This document shows positions 23,628 to 34,849 of a DNA stretch of 57,738 nucleotides, one piece after another. Positions within the stretch are counted from its first letter, which is position 1. Each line of letters starts with the position of its first letter. The stretch lies in the NCBI GenBank assembly GCA_040357565.1, contig JBDODJ010000072.1. The stretch is one strand, 5' to 3'. The notes under the pieces are model-generated. The model was not told the DNA's origin. It made no database searches and worked only from the letters and a program-made list of their open reading frames with translations. Source of the stretch: Cercozoa sp. M6MM (taxonomy: Eukaryota; Endomyxa: Ascetosporea). Position numbers and translations under genes: made by a program.

Positions 23628-26552
23628 ATGGGCGCTATAGAAGAGGTGACCACCTATGTAGATCTGCACAGCATAATGATGTCGAGGTTACATGGACGAT
23701 GTTTGACTGCAGGTGCTGGTGGTGCAACCGGGCGAGAGTGTTGCAACCAGCAAGGGCACTCGCCTTGGCACGCGCATCATTTGGCAGGTACCTCTGTGTG
23801 TGTATATGTGCACAGGGTACAGTCTCTCAATCGTGCAATGCCCCTAGGCGTCGCAATGTCGGCACGTGTCGCGCGAGTTACTGCCGTCGTTCGAGGATCA
23901 CAGGGTGTGTTTCTCAATGTCAACCCACTTGTCTAGTCCCATATATATGCATTTGCAGATACTCGAAATCGCTGGTGACATGTGCTTCCCCGACATACAG
24001 GTAGACCCTACCTACCTCCTACCACCTACCCCCCCCCCCTTAGGGTTTGTTGATGTGTATGTGGTATGGCAGGGATGCTCTGCGTCGCCGCAGACATTTT
24101 GCTTTGTTTTGACGGACGCGCAGCGTGTGCAGCGTTTCGGTTTTGTGGTACACCTGAGCAGTGTGTACACAGCGCAGTACAGACACCGAGGTATGTATTG
24201 TACCACAGGCACGCATGGTGTCGGAGCGACTGGGCGAGGTGGCCGTGTGCGTGCTGACGTCGGTGGCGGCGTTCGGAGTGTTCACGCCGCTTAGCGAGCA
24301 CCTGTTGGAGCGATTTGTGTTCTCGCAGGTAGGCCCTCTTTGCAGTCCAGTCTATTGCTATATACATGTGTATGTATGTATGTATGTATGTATGTATGTA
24401 TGTATGTATGTATGTNNNNNNNNNNTGTATGTATGTATGTATGTATGTATGTATGTATGTATGTATGTATGTATGTGGGTGGGACAGATGTCGTGTGCCA
24501 CGCTGCCGCTGCTGCTGCCTGTGCTGGAGGCGACACGAGAGAGTGTGCCCTGTCGACTCGTCATACCGAAGTACATATACTCTGACTGGGTCGGTGACCT
24601 TGACCTGTCCGCGCGGACATGTACAGGGAGCGGTGCGGCGAGTCACTCGTGTTTCACGCCTGGGATGCGCCGCTTAACGCGCTGCTGATGCGGTTGGAGG
24701 CGAATAAGGTTTACCCCCCCTTTACCCGTGGTTACCCCCCCCCCCCCCCCGTCTACCCCCTGGATGCAGGTGCTGGCGTTGCTGAGTGCGCTGCTGTGCG
24801 AGTGGCGCGTCGTTTTTGTTTCCGACCATGTGCATGTGTCCAACCAAGGTAGTGTGCCTGTACCTCCTTTTACCCCACTCTTACCCTCTCTTGCCCCCTC
24901 TGACCCCCTCTTACCCTTGCGTAGTGTTGCACGGAGTGATGTCGCTGCTGGCGCCTTTTGAGTGGGCACACCAGAGTGCGTTACCCTTGCCCCATGCCCT
25001 CCCCCCCGTTACTCCTNNNNNNNNNNNNNNNNNNNNNNNNNNNNNNNNNNNNNNNNNNNNNNNNNNNNNNNNNNNNNNNNNNNNNNNNNNNNNNNNNNNN
25101 NNNNNNNNNNNNNNNNCCCCCCCCCCCAGTGTGCACCGATGCCGCTGGTGATGGCGGTGACACGCGCGCAGTGGCTGGTGGCGCAGCAGACACTCGAACT
25201 GGACGACCTCCTCGTGGTCGACTGCGATCAGAAAACGCTGCGTCGACACCGTGCGCACCGTCATGTACTTTCGGACTCCGTTTTGTCCCGGTCCTTGTTT
25301 TAGTTAAGGCTGCGGTACCTTCATTGTGCAGTTGATTGAGTTGCCGTCGTTCAACTGCGACGCACTGCGCTGCCTGCGATCGGCCATCGTGTGTGTTTTA
25401 CTGTTACCCCCCTGTTCACCCCCATGTTTACCTCCCTGTTTACCCCCTTACTTATCCCTACCCCCCCCCCCTACCCCAGGGAGGCACAGCGCAACCAGCG
25501 TCGCGGCAAGTCGCTGGCGCCGCTAGAGGAAGGTCTGGTGCGACGTGCCGCCGTGACCTACATGCTGTGTGCCGTGGTACAGTCAGTCACCACTTGGGCT
25601 GGTCTACTTGTACCACGAGGAGGGATGTGGTCCATGTGGACGGTCCACCTTGTAGGTCCACCTTGTAGGTCCACCTTGTACTCTTTTTTGTTAAGGGTGA
25701 CTGGAGACGCCACGTGGCCTTTGTGGAGAGTGCGGCGCAGCGGCGCAGTCGACTGCAGGAGATCATCACGCAGCCCGACGACGACGTCTTTGGCTTCAAC
25801 GAGGCCTCGCCGTACCCCGCACCCTTAACCAAACCTCCCGCACCCTTAATTAAACCTCTCTGTATTTGCGTACAAATGGACGGTCCGTTTCGCTGTGTAG
25901 CCGCGCGCACCGACGCAGAAGCGTCAAAAGCGGCGAGTGGAGCGCCGTCGCCTCCAAGGCACTCTCGGGTATTTGCAGTTTTTGGACCGTCCATGTGTCC
26001 CGTCCATCTGTATCCCGACCATGTGTCTGTTTGGACCGTCCTATTTGATCTGCAGGACTGGTGCAGCACCGACTGCCCGAACACCGCGATTTTGGCACGG
26101 CAGAGTTGGAGTAATCTTCCCTTTCTGCCCCATCTTTACCCCCCCCCCCCCTTTGCCCTTTTGCACATTTTTACCGCTTCTTACCGCTTCTTACCCCCTT
26201 ACCCCCTTTTAGCCCCTTTTACCCTCCCTTACCCTGGGCAGGTTTTTCCGCACGCTGCGGCAGTCGCAAATGTTCGCGCAGTTGGTGCTCGCGCTGTCGT
26301 CGGGTGGTACAGCTGTTCCGTCCGTTTGTCCTGTCCATATGTACACGTGCTTGGCTTGGTGTACATGTGTACCTGGTCCATGTGTACCTAACATGGACAG
26401 AGATGGAGGAGTCGGCCTACCCGGGCCGTCTGTCGTCGCGCGAGTTTTCGGTGCTGTCGCGGCAGGCCGAGCCGCACACGGTCACGCTGTCGGACTGGAC
26501 TGTACCTCGCACCCTTAACGAAAACACGCCCTGTGGTTAAAGGGGAGGACTG

Positions 26553-26603
<51 letters not shown>

Positions 26604-26613
26604 NNNNNNNNNN

Positions 26614-26663
<50 letters not shown>

Positions 26664-28594
26664 AGACGGCCAGTGTGGTGACGGCGTTTGCCGAGACTCA
26701 TCGCGACTTGTTCCTGCACACGCCAGCTGTGCACGAGTGCGTTTTTATCCGCTTACCCCCCTTTACGAACTCCTTTATCCCCGTTGCCCCCTTTCCTCCC
26801 TCTTACCTTATTTTACCCCCCCCCCCCCGAGACAGCGTGGTCACGGCGTGCATCAATGCGACGTCGTCGTCGAAACATGACGTACTGTGTAGCCACATAA
26901 TCTGTAGCCACTTGTGGCCACTTGTAGCCACTTGTAGTCATGTGTAGCCACCTGTAGTCACTTATGTTATTTGTGATATTGTGCAACAGGAGGCGCAGAG
27001 ACAGCGTTGGCAGTCGCAGGTTCTCGCGTCGACTGGCGACGCGCTAGTGCTGCGGTAGTCGCCTTTTACCCCCTCTTCTCCCCTCTCTTTAGCCTATCTT
27101 TACCCCTCACCTTTACCCCCTTTGTACCCCTCTGTACCCCCCCCCCCCGACAGGAGCATCGATGCCGTGCTGCTGCAGCGTCTGATCACGGGCGCCTCTG
27201 GATTCGGTAGCCTGTCTCTCTCAGACTGCCTGAGTGACCAGTGACACCACAGTGACTGGGGAATGATGGGTGCTTCCGCGCGGACAGGCGGTCGTTTGTG
27301 GCAGCACGCGTACCTGTCGCTGCGACTGCTGCAGCTGCTGGCGCAGAGTCGTCACTGCTCGGCGCGCCTGCTTTTCGCGTACGCTTTCCGTCCATATATG
27401 GACCGTCAAGATATGGACCGTCCATTGGACCGTTTATTTGTTGTACCGTCCATCTGGACTGTCCGTGTGCACAGGTGGCAGCGGCGGCAACACACCGAGG
27501 AGAACGAGAGTCTGCAGAAACTCACCGTGTTCTCGGCACACCGCAAGAACGAGGTACACCTGGTCCGACCACCTGATCGATCAGTTTGATCGGTTTTTGA
27601 CGCTTAGATCAACACACGTGTGCGACGGTGCGCGCATGCCGTGTTCGACTTCTTTTCGCACCCGCAGGTACTGTCTTTACCCCCTGCTCCTTTACTTCCC
27701 TTTTTCCCCTTACCCCCCTCCTACCCCCTTGCTCCCAGACGGTAGCAGCAGTGCTGCGACACAAGTGGCAGTCACCGGGACCGCTCGCTTGGACCAAGGT
27801 AGCTTCCCTCTTTCACCTCCTTTCTCCCCTTTATCCCTATACCATTACCCCCCCCCCCCCCAGTGCGCACACGCACTGGAGCTGGACACGCGCGAGTGCG
27901 ACAGTCCTAGTGGTCATCTGAGTGATCATACTGATCGGGATGGTCACTTAAATGATCGCAGTGATCATCTGAGTGATCGCAACACGGTGAGTGACGGTTT
28001 CGCGATCAGTACGACGACGGCGGACCTGCTGAGCGGCGACTGGCGCGACGCCGCCATTCCGACCAGTTTCACGCAATTGCACGATCGCATGCGGCCGCCT
28101 ATCACCTGGCACGTGCCAAGTGACCACCTGAGTGACCACTCAACTGGCGACTCAACTGGCCCAAGTGACCACCCAAGGAACCACCCAGTTGACCACACAG
28201 TCGACCCGCTGCACGACCTGTTGTTTGGCACAACGAGCGTCGGCAACGACGCCTCGACGCACTTTGACTTCTTCGGCACCGTCCGTGCGGACGTTCCTAT
28301 CAAAAGAACGTCTCCTCAGCTGCCTCCGCCTGGACCGACAGTGGCTCCCAGACCGACGGCAGCTCCCAGACTGGTCCACACTGGTGCCACTCAGTCCAGC
28401 AACGACTGGGCCGATTTCGACGCCGCTTTCGGCGAGCACACGCCGCGCGACGCCGCTGCGAATCAGTCTACTGGTATACGAACACTTTTGCCGTGCTTAG
28501 TCTGCCTGGAACACCATTGCTTTTTGCTTTTTTCATGTCTTATGTTGACACAGGCGCAGCAGCCAACGACTTTTTTGACGAGCTGTTCTCATAA
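23628..28594 (+). CDS. DENN-domain (connecdenn/DENND1-like) Rab GEF with ENTH-like segment
   Basis: DENN domains exchange GDP for GTP on Rabs; DENND1 members act on Rab35 at clathrin-coated membranes. About 20 exons fit, from MGAIEE at 23628. The upstream DENN part includes ILEIAGDMCFPDIQ and TFCFVLTDAQRVQRFGF. The core reads LLCEWRVVFVSDHVHVSNQ, LLAPFEWAHQ and CAPMPLVMAVTRAQWL, followed by DDLLVVDCD; it matches DENND1 order. The IPVLP-type exon expected between the latter two falls in the 100-N gap. The downstream part holds FFRTLRQSQMFAQLV. Exons at about 26661-27800 encode a helical block resembling ENTH/ANTH (LWQHAYLSLRLLQLL, NTRVRRCAHAVFDFF). The tail is Ser/Pro/Asp-rich and carries DFFG, WADFDAAF and NDFFDELF just before the stop at 28592-28594, like adaptor-binding motifs. 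Confidence 0.83.
24366..24476. repeat. (TATG)n microsatellite with 10-N gap
   Basis: Tandem TATG tetranucleotides in an intron of the DENN gene are interrupted by N at 24416-24425, so the array is longer than shown. Confidence 0.95.
25017..25116. other. 100-N assembly gap inside the DENN gene
   Basis: A run of exactly 100 N is flanked on the right by a C homopolymer and an exon (CAPMPL). The preceding exon ends in APFEWAHQ. A DENN core normally has about 15 more residues between these points, so one exon is probably hidden here. Confidence 0.9.
26557..26660. repeat. (TG)n microsatellite with 10-N gap
   Basis: The TG array lies in an intron of the DENN gene. N runs at 26604-26613. The array ends at the 3' splice site before the KTASVVTAF exon. 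Confidence 0.95.
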
Positions 28595-28855
28595 CACCCA
28601 AATCGTCGTAGTGCTTCTGTATATGCACTCATTCATTCAGTTTTAGCGATCAAAAGCATTGCTTTTACAGTGAACCTAACCCGGCGTCACGATGTGCACC
28701 CTTAAACAAGTCGATTATGTCGATTATCGCGAAAGCATGTGTGTACAGTACAGTACCACAGTGCTAGTGGTAGGTATTCTTGATCTGTGTGGTGAGTCTC
28801 TCGTTAGATCCAAGCTGACTTGGCACAACAAATCAAAACACGAAACGACTGCGCG

Positions 28856-30536
28856 ATGCCGCCAAAATCAAGTGTGTCTCGTTTTGTCTCCTCCAGGTGG
28901 GTGTGTCGAGTGAAGCTATGATTAATGTGGATCGTGTGTCTTACAGAGCGCGGTTTCGGTCGTCGAACCAAGCGTGATCGGAAACAGTCCACAATGTTTC
29001 AGCACGGAGTGAGGCACACTCCCATCACTGTGGACCGGTACAAATAGGACACTGCTGGCTGTTTAACCCCTTACTTTCCTTTCACGCCTTTGTTATTTTT
29101 GTGCGACCATAGCGGCAATTTTGACTCGCATTCGAGCACCACAATCAGAGGACGACAGAACGCCATCGATATAGAGGTGGGGGGTATGGCGAGGGGGTAG
29201 GGGTATCAAAGGTTAAAGGGTGAAAAGGAAGGGGAGGGAATGAACTGGTTCGTGTGCGCAGTCGGAGTCTTCGGAGATCAACCTGGCGTTGCCGCGGTCT
29301 TCGCTGGCAGAGTTGGCGGCCGCTGACAAAAACGACGGCGACAGCACCGACGACGACGTGGTCGATCTCACTGTGTGTTTTCTCCTTTACCCCCCCCCCC
29401 CCCCCACACACACTCTACCCTTTACCCTTACCCCATTTACTCCTACTCTTTGTACCCCTGCCCTTAATCTCCCTTTGTTCCAGACGGAAAGAATACACGA
29501 AAGTCCAGAGTTGGAACCGTCGGCGAAGCGAAGGAAAGTGAGCATCCCGGTGCTGCCTGGGCACAGACCACAGCCATGTATCTCGGTAACTCCTCCTTTA
29601 CCCCTTTGGCTCTTCTCTTTAGCCCTTCTCTTTAGCCCTTTTAATCTCCTTGTAACCCCTTGGTACAGAGCGATGAAGAAGATGCCGCGAGTGACTACGA
29701 TTTGAGTCTGAACCGTTCGTCGGCACCGGCGCCGATCGATCGGCGTGGACACGTGCAGTTGCGACCCGAGCAGTCACGACCCGAGGTGGACAGCCTGCTG
29801 GGTCCCCGTGTTATCGATCAGTCTCGGAGTTCTTTTGGTCTGCTCACCATCACTGAAGACACCTGCAGCGGCAGTTCTTCGCACACTGACGTTGGCGACG
29901 AGGACATCGTTGTACAAATACCTGAGGTAGCCCCCCCCCCCCCGCACCCCTGGCCCCTTTACCCCCCCCCCTTTACCCTTTACTCCCTTGTCATGTAGAA
30001 CGAGCCAGAGGGCTTGGCGATGATCGATGACGACATCAACGACGACGTGTGCGACCTGCCGCACGTGTCACTCGACTCGATCGACGATGCCGACCCTGTG
30101 CTGGCCAAGGCCAAGGCCGACCTGCGACAGGTGCCTTACCTCCCGTCTACCCTACCCTACCCTACCCTAACCTTACCTCTTGTAACATGCGTATGCCTCC
30201 TAGGGAGTCTACTCGGAGAAAGGTTTCGCTCGTGTCATGCGTCTGCTGCTGCCACTCGTTTCCGCGCGGATAGACAGTACCGGCAGTATCTGCAACAGCG
30301 ACAGCGAATGTATCAACAACAACGGCAACCACGACAACAACAACAACAACAACAGCAACAATAACAACAACGACAACAACAACAACAACAACAGCAACAA
30401 CCCCTGTGAACCAGTCGATTTGGGCAACAGTGTCAGCATACACGACGTCAGTGCCGGCTGCAACAACCGAGCACAGCACGACTACGCACTCGACTGCGAC
30501 ACTGGCCTCGGTAGTCTCAGCGACAGCAGCATCTAG
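28856..30536 (+). CDS. Acidic, Asn-rich protein of unknown function
   Basis: No family is recognised. Eight exons fit: 28856-28871, 28947-29037, 29113-29176, 29262-29372, 29484-29585, 29669-29926, 29999-30130 and 30204-30536 (1,107 nt, 368 aa). The protein starts MPPKSKRGFGRRTKRDRK, a strongly basic N terminus. It then becomes Ser/Asp/Glu-rich (DGDSTDDDVVDLT, EPSAKRRKVSIPVL, SDEEDAASDYDLSL), with an SLDSIDDADPVLAKAKADL segment. A poly-Asn tract is encoded at about 30310-30405 before an acidic end. SAKRRKV is a plausible nuclear localisation signal. A cryptic intron (GTTTCG to GGATAG, about 30223-30273) could be removed instead of read through. The 3' end converges on the epimerase gene with 237 bp between stops. 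Confidence 0.65.
30310..30405 (+). repeat. AAC-type trinucleotide tract encoding poly-Asn
   Basis: Near-perfect AAC/CAA repeats in the last exon of the acidic gene give a run of Asn broken by occasional Ser, Asp or His. The frame is kept open across the whole tract. Confidence 0.85.
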
Positions 30537-30773
30537 AGTATCATTGATCGATGGAACTGAACTCGAACGTTCAGTTCGGCTTTTGAATTTCGTTTGTCTA
30601 GATCGGTTGTGCAGGCACATCATTATGATAGATAAATCAATAAACTTGCGTTACACACTACTGTGACAGACCTCTCGTTGCGTTGACCATGATTATTGGA
30701 GGGCCGGCCCGGCAGTCAGGAATCGAGCGGTGTGTCGTTTCGTGAGGGACGCGAAAACGGCAGGGCAGTGATG

Positions 30774-32368
30774 TCAAGTCTGTACCTCGTCAGCAGTGGC
30801 GATGCGACGCGGCAAACCAGTGTTGGGGTCCACGTTGAGGCACGAGGAGCCGGTGATCCCAGCGGAGGCACAGGGCAGCGCCGAAGGCATGTCACTCGGC
30901 GAAACAGCGACCAGCGACTGCAGGAAGGCGCACACCTCGGCCGGGCTGCGCATGCCAGAGACTGCCGGTGCCGTCGACACGGGCGTCTCATGTTCTTCCT
31001 CTTCCAATTCTTCCTCCTCTGCCCCCTGTCCTTGTTCTTCAGCCTGTCCTTCCTTTTGTTGCGGAACAGTCTCGCTCGGAACAGTCTCGCTCGGAACAGT
31101 CTCGCTGGGAGTAGTCTCGTCCGGCACGACCTCGTCCTGGTCCTGCTCATCAGTGACGGCGGCGATGGACACGTTGGCCACCAGCACCGGCATCTGCTCG
31201 TGCTGCAACAGGCCGGCACTCTCTCCGACACGCACGACCAGGATACCGTCGGCTGCAACATGCATTTATATATATATATAGATACATATATATATATATA
31301 TATATAGATACCATATGATATCTATTAAATAAACTAGATATACGAAATACATCACACATACTACACTTACACTATATATTCTATAGATACGAAACTTATG
31401 ACACATGCTTCTCCATACCACATACACTACATATATCAACATATATGCATACCTTCGACCACATCGCCAGGTCGCAGTGCGTGGTCGCGTGCCGTTCTCC
31501 TGGCCAGGAAGCGCGCGTGTCCAAACGCCTGCGACAGCGGCAGTGCCACCAGCTCGCTGGGCCAGCCTGAGTTCTCTTGGTCATCGGAACCACAGAGGAA
31601 CACAGTGGTCTGCTTGCTCACTGGCATTGGAAGTGCCACGGGCTACCTTGTTCACACACACACACACACACATATAGAGTAGACACAGGTACTGGTGAGG
31701 TAGGTGGTACCGCGCGTGTCTGCTGCATCGTGGTCCACAGGAACTCGGGACGAAAGTGTCGCTGGAACCACTGCGAGAAGTGCTCCAAACCGGCACGCAG
31801 CGGCGTCGTGGGCTGGTAGCCCAGCACACTGTGTGTTCAGGCAGACCACCCGTAGCGTAGAGTACAGGGATAGTCGGGTTAGTAGGCGGTGGTACATGAG
31901 TAGTAGTACATGGGTAGTAGTACAGGGGAGTAGGGTAATACATGGATAGTAGAATAATACATGGATAGTAGGTAATCCAAGAATAGGGGTAGTACAGGGA
32001 TAGTAGGATAATAGTACGTCATAGTCGTACATAGTAGCAGTATATGGCAGTCGTACAAGGTAGTGGTACCTACGCGAGCGTGCAATACTCGCGTGCGTAC
32101 GTTTCACGTCGCCCGGCGCCGCTGGTTTGTACTCGATGCGTGCTGTTGTGTCCATCACGTCCTATGACAGGGGGCAGATACAAAGGGGGTGACGAGAGGG
32201 TAACATGGGGTAGCAGAGGGCGGGGAAGGGGTAACACAGGGGGTAGAGGGGTGGGGCACCTCGAGCGTGCGCACAAAGTCCATGAGCGAGACGGGCGTGC
32301 TGTCGCCGAGGTTGAGCACATCGACACACGAGGAGGCGAACTCGGCAGCGTTGCTGTCGCTGAACTGT

Positions 32369-32431
<63 letters not shown>

Positions 32432-34244
32432 NNNNNNNNNNNNNNNNNNNNNNNNNNNNNNNNNNNNNNNNNNNNNNNNNNNNNNNNNNNNNNNNNNNNN
32501 NNNNNNNNNNNNNNNNNNNNNNNNNNNNNNNACACACACACACACACACACACACACATAACAGGGGGGTAAAGGGGGAAGGTGGCAACTGCACCTTGTC
32601 CTGACTCATGAGAGCGGCGAACTTGAGCACAGCCATGTCGGGTCGACCCCAGGGTCCTGTTAACACGTGCGCGTGTGTGTGCATTGAGATCACTCAGACT
32701 CAGTAAGAATGAGTGACGGTTAGTCACACACAGGTACCGTAGACGGTGAAGAAACGCAGGCCGATCATGCAGATGTCGTGCAGGTGCGAGTACGTGTGTG
32801 CGATCAGTTCGTCGGCCTTCTTGCTGGCCGCGTACAGTGACACCGGACGGTTCACCAGGTCGCTCTCAGCAAAGGGTACCTGCCCACACACATTTTTGTG
32901 TCGCCCCTTTAACAGAAAAAACAACACACACACACACCTCCCCCTTAACTAAAGAGAGGTATGGGCGGCTACCTTCTTGTTGCCGCCGTAGACGCTGCTG
33001 CTGCTGGCGTACACCAGTCGGATCGGAGCCGCAGCGATTTCTTCCTGCTTCCGCGCGGACGTTGTCACAGCGGCGATGGCGTCCAGCAGCGTCACGAAAC
33101 AGTCGACGTTGGCGCGCACGTAACTTGCCGGGTTCTGCGTCGAGTACCGCACGCCTGCCGACACAGGGAAGGAGGTAGAAGGGGGGGGGGGTAATTAAGG
33201 CGGAAGAGGTAAGGCAAGTACCGGCCTGCGCAGCGAGGTGCACGACATGCGTGACGCCGTAGCTGACCAGGAGGTCCGTCATGAGCGACTGGTCGCACAC
33301 GTCGCCGTTGACCACTTCGGCACCCGTGTGCTGTCGCAGGTGGTCGGCGCGTGCCATCTGTCAGGGTGCAAGGGCACAGGGGGTATACGGTATACAGGTA
33401 TCGAGTAATACAGGTATAGGGTATAGAGGTATAGGGTACAGGGGTATCGGGTATAGGGTATAGGTATTGGGATAGAGGTACAGGGATACAGGTAGAGAGG
33501 TACAAAGTATAAGAACAATACGGGTCTCGACAAGGAGACAAGGATATACCTTGAGTGCAGGTGAGTAATAGGCGTTGAAATTGTCGACACCGACGACGCG
33601 TTTCACGTCGCTTCGTTTCGACAGAGCGTACTATTTTCGCACCAAGGTAAGAGGGGTAACGGGGGGGGGGGGGGTAACAGGGGGGTAAAACACGAATGTA
33701 CCGCAGTGGACATGCCGATGAAGCCGGCAGCGCCAGTGACGAGAACAACCTTGTCGCGTGTCAGTACAGCAGGTACCTCACCCAGCACACCGTCCTCCTC
33801 ACCAGTGGCACCATCTTCCGCTGCGGTAACACCGTCTTCCTGAGTAACACCGCCGTCATCAGCGAAATCGGCATCAGCAACTGCGCCGGGACGATCGGCA
33901 AAGTGACTGTTGTCATGCCCCGGGTCATACGACGGTTCCCTCTGGTCTGGTAACACGCAAAACGTGAGGAGATGAAACAAAGCATAGGAGGTGTAAGCAC
34001 AGGTGCCAAAAGATCAACAGAGAAAGCAGAGAAAGCAGAGAAAGCAAGAGAAGGCAGAACGCGTGGTACCACGCTCGATGAGCTTCGGAGCATTCTGCGA
34101 CGACGACGACAGCAGGTACAGCAGAAACACTGCGCATGCACAGCATATGTCAACACTGCTACCAACCAACCCAACAGAAACGCTCCTTCTGGTACCGATC
34201 GAGAAAATCAGAGTGCCGATCCGCACCTCGCGACGCCGCCACAT
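30774..34244 (-). CDS. GAE: Membrane-anchored UDP-glucuronate 4-epimerase with C-terminal extension
   Basis: This SDR epimerase interconverts UDP-glucuronate and UDP-galacturonate, usually in the Golgi lumen. Exons are 34070-34244, 33702-33946, 33550-33630, 33222-33357, 32973-33154, 32738-32879, 32595-32656, [gap], 32260-32364, 32070-32161, 31711-31828, 31453-31642 and 30774-31252. A hydrophobic span ([12 protein letters not shown]) near residue 30 suggests a type II anchor. Then come [12 protein letters not shown] (NAD site), [46 protein letters not shown], the catalytic [34 protein letters not shown] and [13 protein letters not shown]. The exon for the RDFTYVDDI-type segment is missing, presumably inside the 100-N gap at 32432-32531. 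After the normal end (about 31740) the frame continues for more than 200 residues, acidic with SETVP repeats. Start chosen at the Met nearest the membrane span. Confidence 0.88.
31081..31130 (-). repeat. 15-bp coding tandem repeat (SETVP)
   Basis: About three to four copies of a 15-bp unit with slight drift in the last epimerase exon encode repeated [10 protein letters not shown], followed by a Gln/Glu-rich run. The unit preserves frame. Confidence 0.8.
31265..31306. repeat. (TA)n-rich intronic tract
   Basis: Alternating TA/GATA runs in the last epimerase intron (31253-31452), next to more AT-rich sequence up to about 31450. Confidence 0.8.
31855..32060 (-). repeat. Degenerate intronic minisatellite (TAGTACATGG-like units)
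   Basis: Epimerase intron 31829-32069 is made of drifting copies of short units such as GTAGTACATGG, GGATAGTAG and GGGTAGTA. No coding potential is seen. Confidence 0.75.
32374..32558. repeat. (GT)n, 100-N gap, then (AC)n
   Basis: A GT array (32374-32431) abuts a 100-N gap (32432-32531). An AC array follows (32532-32558). The phase change from GT to AC across the gap shows the two sides are not one uninterrupted array. Confidence 0.95.
33361..33545 (-). repeat. Degenerate intronic minisatellite (GGGTATAGG-like units)
   Basis: Most of epimerase intron 33358-33549 consists of drifting copies of units like GGTATAGGGTATAGAGGTA. On the gene's own strand this is C/T/A-rich. Confidence 0.75.
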
Positions 34245-34849
34245 GCGCTCACACTGAGAAAGACCCACGTGGATACCAATAAACTCGCGCCTGTATGTAC
34301 CAAGCCTACAATAGAACGGCGGTGCCATGGTGACCGTCGGTCGTCGTGGCCAAACATCACGCCACTCGAGCACTACTGGGGCGTCAAACTGATCCAGAAG
34401 CAAAGAAATAATCTCGATCGCTCGACTGGCATGAAAATTCGATTTCCAACACGATGACATACCAAATGTCGCTTTTACGGCAATCCCTAAGTGTCCCTAA
34501 GATAAAGCCGCGTTCGGACAGCTGCAAACGACCGATACAGCCTCGTGCGGTACGGGCAGTCAGATTAAAAATATTTTCTTTGCCTGGCATTGATGGACGC
34601 TGTGTCCAGCTGTAGCCACAAATAACAATCTGATTCTGGATTCTGTAATCAAAAACACATCACCCCAAGTTGTTCTATGCACAGCACCGATTTCCGTCAG
34701 TACAATTGTACAATAATAGCGAGGGGTCACTCGGGCAAAGTAGTAGTTTAGTGCACGTTGTGCCGTGTGGTCAGATCGCTGTTTTTGTAACTTTCCTTAC
34801 CGCGCGTTTCTCTACATCCACCATTCTCGCTCTTTTCTTCGTGTAGGCA
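34245..34849. other. Divergent intergenic region
   Basis: These 605 bp lie between the epimerase start and the small secreted-protein gene. The minus-strand epimerase frame stays open upstream to about 34460, so a longer N terminus is possible. Otherwise nothing was recognised. Confidence 0.4.

Noticed and set aside
24416-24425. Exons lost in the 10-N gaps
   Set aside because: The four 10-N gaps interrupt pure microsatellite, and the neighbouring exons keep phase, so no coding loss is needed there.
24366-24536. Long frames such as repeated YVCM or THIH peptides over tetranucleotide arrays
   Set aside because: They are translations of microsatellite DNA within introns on both strands and do not join to real exons.
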